Below, one piece after another: positions 38,001 to 43,484 of a DNA stretch of 64,000 nucleotides (its first letter is position 1; the number at the start of each line of letters is the position of its first letter). Both the position numbers and the translations under genes were made by a program. This stretch comes from Siderastrea radians (lineage: Eukaryota > Cnidaria > Anthozoa > Scleractinia > Rhizangiidae), in contig OZ024890.1 of the NCBI GenBank assembly GCA_964017195.1, positions 49,591,593 through 49,655,592 on the forward strand, written 5' to 3'. The notes beneath the pieces were generated by a model that saw only the letters and a list, made by a program, of their open reading frames with translations, searched no databases and was not told where the DNA came from.

Positions 38001-40434
38001 ACTCTTTTTAGATGTTTCGATGTGAAGTATCGCCGTATATTTTTGCTCATTGTTTGTATTTGTATTTTGATTCGCCCTTTTTACTCCCCGAAGCATCTAA
38101 TAAGATATATATAGAGCAGACGTCTGATCAGCCTACTTAGCATTCTTTATTACTCTTTGGTTGACCGCGAAACTAAGTTGATAGGATTTTAAATTTGACT
38201 TACATTTCTTGAAGCGCTGTGTTTGTGGACAGGTCTGGGAAATCATCTAGTTCATTCATAGCTAGATTCCTGTATATTTAGAAGGACGAGGGAAAAATAT
38301 GAAATAGTCGCTGCCAATGTTTGTGTTATTCTAAATTGTTTGTTTATGAGGTTATTGACCCCTAAATGGAGATGAAACTAAAATTGTTTCGTTTGGATGT
38401 GATTAAAGGGGCACTGTCACTGATTTTTGGATAACTTTAAAAAGCTAAATTAAATGACATATTGCCTTCAGGGGAAACCCAAAATACTGGTCCAGTCTCG
38501 TTTAAAATTACTTTACCAGGTCTCGGACACTATAATTAAGTGTGTCTGGGTGTAAATGGATTACAACTTTGTTTCTTGGGAAAAAAATGCTAAAACCTGC
38601 CTATGGTTTGTTCTCCCTTCGGAAAATCATTCAATTTCTTTCCTCATGATGTTCTAGGATCATTTCGTGTACGTTAATTTTTTTTTTACTATTTACACCA
38701 CGCTGTATTTGTACTTACAACTTTCGTAGTTGCGTTAAGTTGTGGAAAGCTTCTTCTTCGATTTCTTTTAGTTGAGATTTAAAAATTTTTCTGTTGAAGA
38801 AAAATGATGCAAAAGAACTAAGTCCTTGGCGTCTTCATGTGAAAATTATATCGCAGAAAAGTAAAGTGAAACAAGCCATGCATTAATGAAGGGGTCATTA
38901 AAATACTATCGAAGTCAATAAAATGACATTCCTTTACTCTGAGCAAGGGAAAGGAAATTTAAAGTTATGGAAACCCCCCCCCCCCCCCCCACGAAAAAGG
39001 CCAAAGAATTTTTTCCCTGACCTAGCGTTCTTTTTGACTTAGCTAACTTAGAATACCACTTTCTAAAATGCGCGCAGTAGGAGACGACTCAAGTCACAAA
39101 ATGGTCGTATCTTTCATGAATTTCCAAAAACGTTAAGGTGTAAGGGTTAACACATGCTAAACATTACGTGCGAACGTTTTTGCCTTGTTTGCACAAATTT
39201 TGATTCCAGATTAACTACTTGTAACTATTCTGCAGTTTATATTATTTCTTCTCTGAATTGATCAGTTCTTACGTACATCTCTGTAAAGCTTTTTGGTAGC
39301 TGTCCATTTCTAACAATCTTGATGACTTCATTTCGTACAGTTCTGTAACAAAACAAAGCCACAGTAGGATTATTAGTATAAGGAGTGAACGCGAAGTCTC
39401 CAGAGCATAGGCGTTAACAAAGTCCAGAAAAACAGTTTCAGATTGCATATAAAAATGTAGCCGTTGTGTACTATGTACAGCAACAGACAGAAAACAAAAT
39501 AGTGCAAATTGTCATGGACGCTTGCTAATTTTAAAGGGATTCTTGAGAAACTTCAGGGATAGAATCATGTCACCATAAATAAGCTGGAGATAAATGCCTT
39601 GTCTGTAGCAGACATTCTTAGGCCGGGTTTATCATGAGATAATGAGGCTTAATGGAGCCTCGATATTCACCAATAAAAGAACGTAATGTATTTTAAACTG
39701 GCCGTTTTAAACTGCTCTTTTCTTTTAGTACCGTAAGGTTCCCAAACGAAACGACTACTCGGAAGCAGTAACAACCTTGCCTAAAGTAAATATAACAAAA
39801 GGCTGCTAAATACAAATGGAGCTAATTACTCTCGGAACTTAACGGTGTGTCAGGTGAGTGTGTTACTTTAAATTATTTATTACTAACAGACGCGCTACAG
39901 CTAAATAACAAAATGTATAAGCAATGTAAATTCCAGAGTAGTACTCTATTATAACTTCATATGTACGCAAAAAAGTCTCAAAATTCCCTTCAAGACAACT
40001 AATAGCTGAAGATAAGGAGAAGAATTTATAAAATGTTGAATAAAAACGCATTGACGTTGATACAAGTACACGTTGATACAGTAACTTATCAACTGACTGT
40101 ACGAAATATATTTCTGATAAAGGACGATATGTAACATGCAAAATGTGACTCACAGTGTACGTGGCGACCGAAGACATTTTAATTCCTCTTTGACAGGGTC
40201 ACAAACACATCCTTGGCAAGCTTGCCCCGTGGTTTCGGATGATACTCGCTTATATTCCCTTCTACCGCTGTAGTAATTGTTCCAAAAGCCATCCCAATCT
40301 TCGTATCCCAGAGAAGGATATCTATTCGTCCAGTATGAATAACCGAGAAACTTCTGTGAACCATGATTGGGGATGGATAGAGCCAGCTCAACCATAATTG
40401 ACAGGATCAAGGAAATTCCTCGTATGCACGACAT
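1258..40434 (-). CDS. Giant mosaic surface/secreted protein: LRRx37-FN3-fibro-slime-cadherin-Cys-rich (3' end outside window)
   Basis: I see 54 exons that join in frame through GT-AG junctions, giving about 1,898 residues without a stop if one extra base in the fifth LRR exon is ignored. Approximate order: signal peptide and LRRNT (1-93), 37 LRRs (94-1000), LRRCT (1001-1061), fibronectin III (1062-1190), fibro-slime/PA14-like (1191-1486), cadherin-like (1487-1729), cysteine-rich GCC2/GCC3-like (1730-1898). The last exon in view ends at a donor at 1258, so the C-terminus, where a membrane segment might lie, is not visible. LRR, FN3, cadherin and Cys-rich modules are extracellular adhesion or ligand-binding domains, so a cell-surface or matrix role is inferred; the ligand is unknown. 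No named orthologue is recognised. The ATG at 40,434-40,432 is chosen because it directly precedes a hydrophobic signal sequence. It is divergent from the DUF885 gene starting at 47,342. Splitting into two genes is possible but nothing in phase or sequence requires it. Confidence 0.8.
1838..2180. repeat. Dispersed repeat family A, copy 1
   Basis: Shares with 5900-6178 and 37840-38105 the blocks GATGTTTCGGTGTGAAGTAT, GTACAGTTGGTTATTGTACA and GAAAGCGCGCGAAACGAGTA (either strand). This copy has an inner inverted repeat (AAGTATCGCC...GGCGATACTT-like arms) around a GCGGGCTCGTCAAAATAC core. Confidence 0.65.
3403..3499 (-). CDS. Cys-rich exon 3
   Basis: Contains CFPCEPGTVC and CHPGTYSDGTG. The donor is taken as GTGGGT rather than the GTAAAC four bases downstream, because only the former keeps the frame into the next exon, which would otherwise hit TAA. 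Confidence 0.65.
3618..3680 (-). CDS. Cys-rich exon 2
   Basis: A 21-residue phase-0 exon, LCHNGTALPCPPNTYVKCNTT, with the C-P-x-x-T/S-Y signature of the same repeat family. Confidence 0.65.
3895..4010 (+). repeat. Tandem array of ~17-bp GGTGGTTGCTAAGGAAA-like unit
   Basis: Six or so imperfect units of AAGGTGG(T/C)(T/C)GCTAAG follow each other in an intron. A short degenerate minisatellite. Confidence 0.6.
4180..4440. repeat. Dispersed repeat family B, copy 1
   Basis: Matches 24350-24645 through GGTTTTGGAAAAA, CAAGATGGC, GATGTCATCA/GACGTCATCA, a CTCAAAG block and the end GCCC(A/G)(A/G)CTGAATAGGGTT. Same orientation in both. Origin not recognised. Confidence 0.6.
4567..4718 (-). CDS. Cys-rich GCC2/GCC3-like exon 1
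   Basis: CRRCRTGYYCVGDGTEEKCG, then TNCSACPEGW. The C-x2-C-x2-G-x-Y/F-C-x-x-G...C-x-x-C-P-x-G-x pattern is that of ephrin-receptor-like/GCC2_GCC3 repeats, small disulfide modules in large extracellular proteins. Confidence 0.75.
4869..5053 (-). CDS. Cadherin-like region, exon 4 of 4
   Basis: Continues the second repeat with GGIFVNETSGEVFF (F-x-I-N-x-x-T-G-x-I). The middle of this repeat is atypical and it lacks a clear DYE, so it may be degenerate. The acceptor at 5054 is the one that keeps the frame from the previous exon. Ends in phase 1 at a GTGAGT donor. Confidence 0.65.
5371..5780 (-). pseudogene. Internally deleted Crypton/DUF3504-like (KIAA1958-type) gene remnant
   Basis: The minus strand reads TTKTDIEVWKQWCESVKE, then AIEEIPAEELNNLLCHFF and KVRK, which resembles the N-terminal region of KIAA1958/DUF3504 proteins (IPxxELxxxLCxFFxxxRK). 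After a frame change it goes straight to NCTIVVAQ and KRKRVVIDSDEDD before a TGA, like the acidic C-terminal tail of such proteins. The central tyrosine-recombinase-like domain is missing. It lies in an intron next to family A repeat copy 2. Assignment is from memory of the family pattern. Confidence 0.5.
5900..6178. repeat. Dispersed repeat family A, copy 2
   Basis: Second copy of the TTGTACAGAAAGCGCGCGAA...CACACCGAAACATC repeat. Because it directly follows the Crypton-like remnant, it may be the non-coding part of the same element; this is inference. Confidence 0.6.
6381..6553 (-). CDS. Cadherin-like repeat boundary, exon 3 of 4
   Basis: Starts VFVLDYNDHCPVLP, the D-x-N-D-x-x-P inter-repeat calcium linker, and then has VATDGDSGINGKITY, the A-x-D-x-D-x-G-x-N-G-x-I-x-Y motif of the next repeat. 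These are diagnostic for cadherin repeats. Confidence 0.85.
6719..6867 (-). CDS. Cadherin-like repeat, exon 2 of 4
   Basis: SAKLVLKSALDYEHTTSY and VLTLKITDTG match the cadherin core L-x-L-x-x-x-L-D-Y-E-x-x-x-x-Y-x-L-x-V-x-x-x-D. The DYE calcium-ligand motif is intact. Continues in phase 0. Confidence 0.8.
7116..7338 (-). CDS. Cadherin-like region, exon 1 of 4
   Basis: Reads PYKVEILSGNEQRRFHV, similar to the first strands of a cadherin repeat (Y-x-I-x-S-G-N-x-x-x-x-F). It is interrupted by a low-complexity TYSPPSPPTTAAPPS stretch and continues to CPNETANVTVRP. A related PPSPPTT-coding stretch sits just beyond the donor in the intron. Confidence 0.55.
7724..7894 (-). CDS. Fibro-slime module, exon 5 of 5
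   Basis: VGEPYRLDVFIAERFKCDS followed by ILFLQTSGV matches the closing strands of PA14/fibro-slime domains (G-x-x-Y-x-L-D-x-F-x-A-E-R...S-x-F-x-x-x-T). In phase 0 on both sides. Confidence 0.7.
8607..8704 (-). CDS. Fibro-slime module, exon 4 of 5
   Basis: A 32-residue exon, EREVVPKHGVLVGGKCQESG to FNLTLR. The weaker acceptor (CCAAG) is accepted because it alone joins phase 1 to phase 0 without a stop. It is an insertion relative to usual fibro-slime domains, and this makes it the least certain exon of the set. Confidence 0.5.
8865..8988. mobile_element. Palindromic element with AAAGTTCGACGTTTGGCC arms
   Basis: GGCCAAACGTCGAACTTT and GACTCAT/ATGAGTC blocks are mirrored around an inner AGCAAAAGCTATTGCTTTTGCT palindrome-like core, giving a nearly full-length hairpin. 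It sits in the intron upstream of a LINE fragment. Confidence 0.6.
9045..9580 (-). mobile_element. 5'-truncated CR1/L2-like LINE with (TAA)n tail
   Basis: The minus strand encodes, across frames, HGSLTYLSSLINCYKPVRSL, TYGQRTFSFCAPTLWNTLPQ and VIFKKKLKTFLF. This matches the reverse-transcriptase C-terminal region (G-x-R-x-F...P-x-L-W-N-x-L-P...F-K-x-x-L-K). The run of AAT units at 9048-9131 is the element's simple-repeat 3' tail. Dead fragment. Confidence 0.75.
9633..10809. mobile_element. 1,177-bp inverted-repeat DNA element flanked by TTAA
   Basis: Ends AGGCCCACCTTCACCCAAA and TTTGGGTGAAGGTGGGCCT are perfect inverted repeats. The immediate flanks are TTAA at 9629-9632 and 10810-10813, a target duplication typical of piggyBac-type elements. 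No transposase is recognisable, so it is non-autonomous. A second copy begins at 62897. Confidence 0.8.
11149..11375 (-). CDS. Fibro-slime module, exon 3 of 5
   Basis: Reads FFRFTAAVRTSFNF, then MAFAGGEELWVFVNRQLAIQ, which corresponds to F-x-F-x-G-D-D-D-V/L-W-V-F-I-N-x-x-L in PA14/fibro-slime domains. The acidic DDD is replaced by GGEE, so metal binding at that loop is uncertain. An alternative acceptor 27 bases upstream would add nine residues in frame; the one used gives a compact junction. Confidence 0.7.
11501..11824 (-). CDS. Fibro-slime module, exon 2 of 5
   Basis: Encodes 108 residues with SDWFRSES (the conserved F-x-x-W-F segment), FRHFNDKFFPVDGRGFG (the F-F-P-x-D-x-x-G-F/W-G core) and a final Tyr/Asn-rich run. 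This F-P-D-G-G-x-G signature defines fibro-slime domains, a subset related to PA14. They are best known from Dictyostelium and bacteria, so their presence here beside LRRs is notable. Confidence 0.7.
12115..12181 (-). CDS. Fibro-slime module, exon 1 of 5
   Basis: A short exon after a Thr/Asn-rich spacer, ending YFLDVTYYDFR. This resembles the opening strand of fibro-slime domains, which typically read VTxRDF. Its frame joins the next exon at RAADGDF. Confidence 0.65.
12675..12927 (-). CDS. Fibronectin III domain, second half, and Ser/Thr linker
   Basis: It reads VKYSVTC, then a Thr/Ser stretch, then AGTDYTCHVTMTVSAHNGTY and GGGP, matching strands C to G of FN3 (Tyr corner and xVxAxNxxGxGxP). 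A Lys/Ser/Thr-rich linker (KSEKTSVTTVEGKG) follows. Ends in phase 1. Confidence 0.75.
13647..13780 (-). CDS. Fibronectin III domain, first half
   Basis: The start PANVSATAPGDYQLLVTWERP has the FN3 pattern of Pro, then alternating strand residues to the conserved Trp of strand B. It enters in phase 1 and ends in phase 0, continuing directly into the exon at 12675-12927. Confidence 0.75.
13800..14360. other. Intron segment, nothing recognised
   Basis: AT-rich intron between the FN3 and LRRCT exons. A poly-C run lies near 14222. No coding signal. Confidence 0.4.
14363..14586. mobile_element. ~220-bp MITE with CAAGATGGCGG-containing arms
   Basis: GGGCTAATTTTCTTTTTACA and CACTTCAAGATGGCGG on the left are mirrored by CCGCCATCTTGAAGTG and GAAAGAAAATTAGCCC on the right. 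Outer AACTCACC/GGTGAGTT extends the arms. Confidence 0.7.
14698..14879 (-). CDS. LRRCT cap exon
   Basis: The exon completes the Leu codon of the last LRR and reads NLAGTNQFACDCNVYNSV, followed by a Trp, a Cys (AAVCRTP) and a terminal FLC. The NxFxCDCxxxxx...C...C pattern is the standard C-terminal LRR cap. It ends in phase 1 at a GTAAGA donor, where the phase changes from the uniform phase 2 of the LRR array. This marks the end of the repeated exon block. Confidence 0.85.
14930..15260. repeat. Dispersed repeat family C, copy 1
   Basis: Shares GTTTTCGGAGGGACAAATAT, TTCGGCGGATA and CTCCGAACAGATCAACC (as written or reverse-complemented) with 28195-28530, where it is inverted. Confidence 0.65.
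15900..16200. repeat. Repeat-rich element with CTGGCCAAAC and CGCAAGT subrepeats
   Basis: GGCCAAAC occurs five times in 300 bases, each followed at short distance by a TCGCAAGT-like word, giving an internally repetitive element. Open frames through it on the minus strand resemble nothing I know. Confidence 0.5.
16500..23455 (-). CDS. LRR exons 25-37
   Basis: Thirteen phase-2 single-repeat exons: 23354-23455, 22817-22891, 22087-22170, 21890-21961, 21710-21778, 21311-21388, 20609-20680, 19452-19520, 18171-18242, 17990-18061, 17218-17289, 16847-16912, 16500-16571. Typical repeats are YLQNNHITSLGANLF, ELHKNKISVIEPGAFNGL and WLQYNKIENLGKDCF. The exon at 23354 is the longest (34 residues) and carries two extra cysteines near its end (RCVSGGCGAYDKG), so a loop held by a disulfide is possible. 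Repeats at 22087, 21890 and 20609 depart most from the consensus. Confidence 0.85.
16636..16832. repeat. (ATC/GTC)n microsatellite
   Basis: About 200 bases of TCATCA/TCGTCG triplets directly beside an LRR exon (16847). Met/Thr/Ile-run frames here are artefacts of the repeat. Confidence 0.9.
23101..23180. repeat. (AAAC)n microsatellite
   Basis: A run of CAAA units within an LRR intron. Confidence 0.85.
23648..23779. repeat. (GTAT)n microsatellite
   Basis: About 130 bases of nearly pure tetranucleotide repeat with one C interruption, within an LRR intron. Confidence 0.95.
24205..32417 (-). CDS. LRR exons 13-24
   Basis: Twelve phase-2 single-repeat exons: 32337-32417, 31672-31725, 31022-31093, 30369-30446, 29226-29303, 28798-28869, 28640-28705, 27849-27920, 27701-27772, 27117-27188, 26426-26497, 24205-24276. 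Examples are FLHSNRIKGIGEEDL, GLRRNKIRTIPDTALHGL and DLDNNEIAYIEDGTF. The exon at 31672 encodes only 18 residues, the shortest repeat of the array. The long intron between the last two exons holds a nested pair of LINEs. Confidence 0.85.
24350..24645. repeat. Dispersed repeat family B, copy 2
   Basis: Same orientation as the copy at 4180-4440, diverged, with a C-rich insert before the closing GGCTGAATAGGGTT. Confidence 0.6.
24645..26105 (-). mobile_element. CR1/L2-like LINE fragment split by a second LINE
   Basis: From 26,105 downward the minus strand reads LLLNPDKTKLLLFGSRQ, then FLDSNLTFNDYISYTASSS, then ELKWLPIKKQLYLRKAILVF, the thumb region of a non-LTR reverse transcriptase. The frame breaks off at RQTRSSQLL and resumes below 25,040 as LDIPPLKTTAGQRSFYYQAV and LWN. 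The two halves join exactly when the interval from about 25,041 to 25,474 is removed. Several frameshifts; 5'-truncated. Confidence 0.8.
25041..25474 (+). mobile_element. LINE/SINE 3' end nested in the minus-strand LINE
   Basis: Ends with AGCGCTCTATAAATTCATC and an (ATT)n tail, the standard 3' end of L2-like elements, in plus orientation. The host LINE is interrupted between TAATAAC (left) and AATAACT (right), a target duplication of about 7 bases. The interior holds a (TTAG)n tract at 25,160-25,262. Confidence 0.7.
26274..26325. repeat. (GAAT)n microsatellite
   Basis: A short tract of GAAT units in an LRR intron. Confidence 0.8.
28195..28530. repeat. Dispersed repeat family C, copy 2 (inverted)
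   Basis: Reverse-oriented relative to 14930-15260. Near its end the 17-base unit AAATACCTCAGGTGACA is repeated in tandem about three times (28430-28482). Confidence 0.65.
29930..30180. repeat. Dispersed repeat family D, copy 1
   Basis: TTCTCAACCAAT, repeated GATTGG words and TTTTACGACACTC(G/A)(G/A)TTGAAA match 36785-37025. A shorter related piece is at 49835-49875. Confidence 0.5.
31332..31477. mobile_element. 146-bp MITE, GGCCCCAGTTGTTCAAAAG ends
   Basis: Near-perfect terminal inverted repeats GGCCCCAGTTGTTCAAAAG / CTTTTGAACAACTGGGGCC enclose three GGTGGATAGCGCTATCC-like inner palindromes. Confidence 0.8.
32000..32036. repeat. (CT)n microsatellite
   Basis: Pure dinucleotide run of about 34 bases. 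Confidence 0.9.
32939..39342 (-). CDS. LRR exons 1-12
   Basis: Twelve exons, each one leucine-rich repeat, all starting with one and ending with two bases of a split codon (phase 2): 39277-39342, 38719-38790, 38204-38269, 37331-37402, 36498-36567, 36041-36112, 35565-35648, 34939-35010, 34521-34592, 33988-34071, 33588-33665, 32939-33016. Typical repeats read DLYNNKIRLW, NLSNNKINSIASEAL and ELHDNEIELIGAKVF, matching LxxLxLxxNxIxxIxxxxF. Lengths are 66-84 bases (22-28 residues). The 39277 and 36498 exons use GTAC/GTAT-type donors four bases inside a stronger-looking GTAAG; only the inner donor keeps the repeat phase. Confidence 0.85.
33186..33221. repeat. (AATCA)n microsatellite
   Basis: Pentanucleotide AAATC tandem run of seven units. 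Confidence 0.9.
34100..34225. repeat. (GAAT)n microsatellite cluster
   Basis: Two GAAT tracts around a (GAAC)n stretch. Repetitive His/Ser frames here are artefacts. Confidence 0.85.
34751..34884. mobile_element. Hairpin element with perfect 33-bp arms
   Basis: TTGCACTGGTGATATTTTAG+CCTCCAACGCAGA is exactly mirrored at 34852-34884, with a 68-bp GC-richer loop containing more partial complementarity (GGGCTC/GAGCCC). Probably a foldback-type MITE. Confidence 0.75.
36498..36567 (-). other. LRR exon 5 with one-base frameshift
   Basis: Read from its acceptor, this exon gives ILIDNKLQW and then, one frame over, PDRWFDLPKLRYM, a good LRR ending. The exon is 70 bases, whereas every other LRR exon is a multiple of three. 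The surplus base is in the C-run at 36539-36541 (plus strand). As given, the frame meets TGA a few codons later. Using the alternative donor (start 36494, 74 bases) does not restore the phase. It is either a sequencing/assembly slip in a homopolymer or a true disabling allele. Confidence 0.75.
36785..37025. repeat. Dispersed repeat family D, copy 2
   Basis: Second, diverged copy of the family at 29930-30180, same orientation, ending in TTTTACGACACTCAATTGAA. Confidence 0.5.
37840..38105. repeat. Dispersed repeat family A, copy 3
   Basis: Matches copy 2 across CATTGTACAGAAAGCGCGCG, GTACAGTTGGTTACTATACA and GATGTTTCGATGTGAAGTAT. Confidence 0.65.
40154..40434 (-). CDS. Exon 1: signal peptide and LRRNT cap
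   Basis: The first about 20 residues (MSCIRGISLILSIMVELALS) form a typical signal peptide. A Tyr/Trp/Asn-rich linker follows, then a cysteine cluster C-x2-C-x-C-x9-C (CQGCVCDPVKEELKC) of the kind that caps LRR domains at the N-terminus. The exon ends with CT at a GTGAGT donor, leaving two bases of a Leu codon that every following LRR exon completes. An upstream in-frame TTG at 40,452 is not a plausible start. Confidence 0.85.
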
Positions 40435-40846
40435 TGTTTTGGCCACGTACAAGAAATTCTTCGTTAGTTGTTCTCTGTTATGGCAGCATTTTTGTCTCAG
40501 TACCTTAACTAAGTTTTAAGATTCCTTTGTCGCTAAGTATAAATGAGACAGGAGCTCAAGTTGACTTTACTTGTCATGTTCGCTTGTTCAAGACAGAAAA
40601 AAATGTCATTTTGTGAATAACTAACGACTTGAATGCCAAATGGTTGTAAATATTTGGATTTTTAAAGTGACGTTGATAATGACATGCTTGTTTAAATCAC
40701 TGAGTGGCGATGTAGTGGTCTGCAAAACGGTATGTTGAGGTCAAGCTCAGTCGGCGGCTGCGTATTGTCGCGATCATATAAAAATGAGTCTTACCACCTT
40801 TTCTTACACCAGTCGTTCATCCTTACATGTTCATCAGCTGAAATTA

Positions 40847-41919
40847 CAGTAAAAACCCGCATATAGAAACCTAGAATTTCGAGGTCAGGCTGAAGAGGTT
40901 GTTATATTTTAGGGTAGCTTTTCACAATTCAGGCTGATTAGGTTCTTAATAGGTTCTTATTTTGCAGAGGTTGTCGTAGTGTAACCATTGGCAGAAATAT
41001 TGTACTACTAATACATTATGGTTTAGCACTTGTATTTTCAACAACAAAAATGCTTGCCTTGTTTGCTCAACAATAACGTACATTGTCAGAAGTTTCTCGC
41101 ACAATTAAGGTGATTCCATCGAAAACGAAGTTGTTATGAGAACTTGTTGAAACTTTGCACAGTTACTAATTACACATAGTACATTAAAAAAATAAAATAA
41201 AAAGAGGGGGTCACCTTGTCTGATTTCACGCTACGGGGCTGTAGTATAGAGGTACTTTGCTATCTTTAGACAGCAATATTAAAAAAACCTATCCATGTAC
41301 TAGAGACACCCATTACTTCAACAAAGTTATAACTAGCAATGAAATATAAGCATTATTCTTATGATAGAAGTACAATGTTACAGTAAAACGTCTTAAAATT
41401 GCCGTAACAATGAAGCTAATTTGAAATAATAGGCAAATCGAGCGTCTGCACGGTTCTAGTGAAACGCCTAAAATCTGACTGTAACAGTGAATCAAGCGGA
41501 ATATTTGAAAATTGAATAATGAAAAATTCTTCAAATTTGAATATATCATGTAAAGTCGTAATTTCCTTAAATAAATGGAATAAAAAAGTGGGGTCACCAA
41601 GTTCGTTTTGGTGAAAACGACCATTTATTTCTTTCAACAGCTCAGCTTCCATAGGAAACCTATCAAGTTCCGAACGAGCGCGCGCTCGTGCGCGCGCTAA
41701 TCAAGCAAAAAATGATACGCAGAAAGCTTGCGCAATGCAATTGAATGGAATCACCTTAAAATCCAGAATTTTGACCATCAAAATTGGAGTGATTTTTTTT
41801 GTAGAAGAACCTATTTTTCTTTGCCAGGCTGAACAGGTTCTTATATTTTTGGGCATTTAAATGCCAAATTTCAGCCTGTAGCTCTAAATCACTAGGTTCT
41901 TATGTGCGGGTTTTTACTG
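40847..41919. mobile_element. Tc1/mariner-like inverted-repeat element, TA target, no transposase
   Basis: Ends CAGTAAAAACCCGCATATAG and a matching GTGCGGGTTTTTACTG are inverted, with TA immediately outside both (40845-40846 and 41920-41921). CAGT termini with TA duplication are the Tc1/mariner hallmark. Inner AGGCTGAA(C/G)AGGTT blocks repeat near both ends. Carries a nested TTAA element. Confidence 0.75.
41109..41755. mobile_element. 647-bp TTAA element nested in the mariner-like element
   Basis: Ends GGTGATTCCATC and ATGGAATCACC with TTAA at 41105-41108 and 41756-41759. Two interior blocks read GGGGTCACC...; a GCGCGCGCTCGTGCGCGCGC palindrome lies near 41677. No transposase. Confidence 0.75.
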
Positions 41920-42988
41920 TATTCTACGCCTCAAACTACGGCTTCCTGAGGCACGTTTGGCGCTGGAGTGCTTACCGTCCAACTTGGAAATTTACAGGTA
42001 GTAAAATGGTAGTTCTCGCTGTTGACGTTGAACTAACAATTTATGCAATGGGATGGGGACGATTTTTAAAGAGATTACTAACACTAAAACATTTCAAAGA
42101 AACTACACGATAAAGCCTCGTGCACACGAGCAAATTTTCTATGACAAATTTTCTATAGCCAGTCAATTTTTTTGGTAGCTCGTATAGATGGCCAAATTTT
42201 CATATGCCACATGTGAAATTTGCTGTTGTAGATGGGTCGTCAAAAAATTTTTGTCAAAAATTTCTGGAAATTTAGTTCTCAGATCCTTCACTCGCGCGTT
42301 TTTTTTGTAGCTTGCCACAAGGCGCCTCATAAAAATAGAGGTGTTCATTGTAAGGCACAATACCTCATTAATGCACGGTTAAAGTAAGAAATCTATTTTA
42401 ATCTGTCCACAAATGAATTCTTACGAGGTAAGCCTCGAAAATTAGTCAGCTTTGCCTCTATAGAATTTATATATATATTTTTTTCAAAAAGTAAGGTAGA
42501 AGGAAATAATAAGAGGGCAAAGATTCACTTACTGAGAAGTAGTTCAAGATCGTGAGCATTTTTTTTAGGTTCACGACCAGCCTGTTTCAGGCTCCGAGAG
42601 AGTGGGAAAAGCGAATTGAGAATACGAGCGCAAAAAACGAGTGGGGGCTCCTACATGAAATTTTTACATCCCGAGAATTTTAAAGCTACACCTTGCTAAA
42701 GTGGAACCAGGCAATAAACAAAGTGGTATGTAAATATGCTCGGGAAATGTTGGCTGTGCTCCTGCATATTAAACCAACGTGCCCTAAATGTTCGGTCTTT
42801 AACGGGATGGTTTCAAGTTAAGAATTGAAAGCCCATGAAAAAGCTGCAAAATATTTTGAATTTTAACGCAGATACTCGCAACTCCACGCGAAGGTTGCAA
42901 AAACAAGGCAAGACGAAATAAATAAAGAAGCTTGGGTGTGCTGTGGTAATATAAGGCCATTCAACAACACGGGTAGCCAACTACACAC

Positions 42989-43078
42989 TAGCCTGCGAAT
43001 ACAGCCGCCTCTCCGCGCTCCGGCCGCTTAACGCGGCAAGCGGCCGGAGCGCGGAGAGGCGGCTGTATTCGCAGGCTA
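42989..43078. mobile_element. 90-bp perfect hairpin element with 10-bp flanking direct repeat
   Basis: 41-bp arms (from TAGCCTGCGAATACAGCCGC, ending CGGCCGCTT) are perfectly complementary around the 8-base loop AACGCGGC. AACTACACAC lies at 42979-42988 and again at 43078-43087, a 9-10 bp target duplication as expected of Mutator-like elements. The perfect arms point to a recent insertion. Confidence 0.85.
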
Positions 43079-43484
43079 ACTACACACAGTCAGTAGAGTA
43101 AATCTGATTTGTGTTTAGCTTTTACAAAAGGTAAAGCCATTTCAGCTAGTAATGTGAAGTTTTTGTTTTTGTGTGCGGTGGGGCTGAAACTTTCGTCGTC
43201 CGGGCCTTCTGCAAAGAAGAAGTCTGACGTGAGGACAGCGCCGCTTGATACCCCTCTCCTCTTCCCTGATAAGGTTACCGTTCAGTCCAGTTTGCGGTGC
43301 TGACGGCTCCATATCACGATCAAAGTTTGGAAGCCAGGCCGAAAATTTAAACCCATTTTTATTTTTTTATATTCGGGCTTTTGCTGGAAGAAGTAGTCTG
43401 ATTTTTAATTAATGAGTCGGGGAGTATGAACAGAGTGCTACAACACAGTACCCCTCCCCCCAAACTCCTGGATTGATCGCAATA

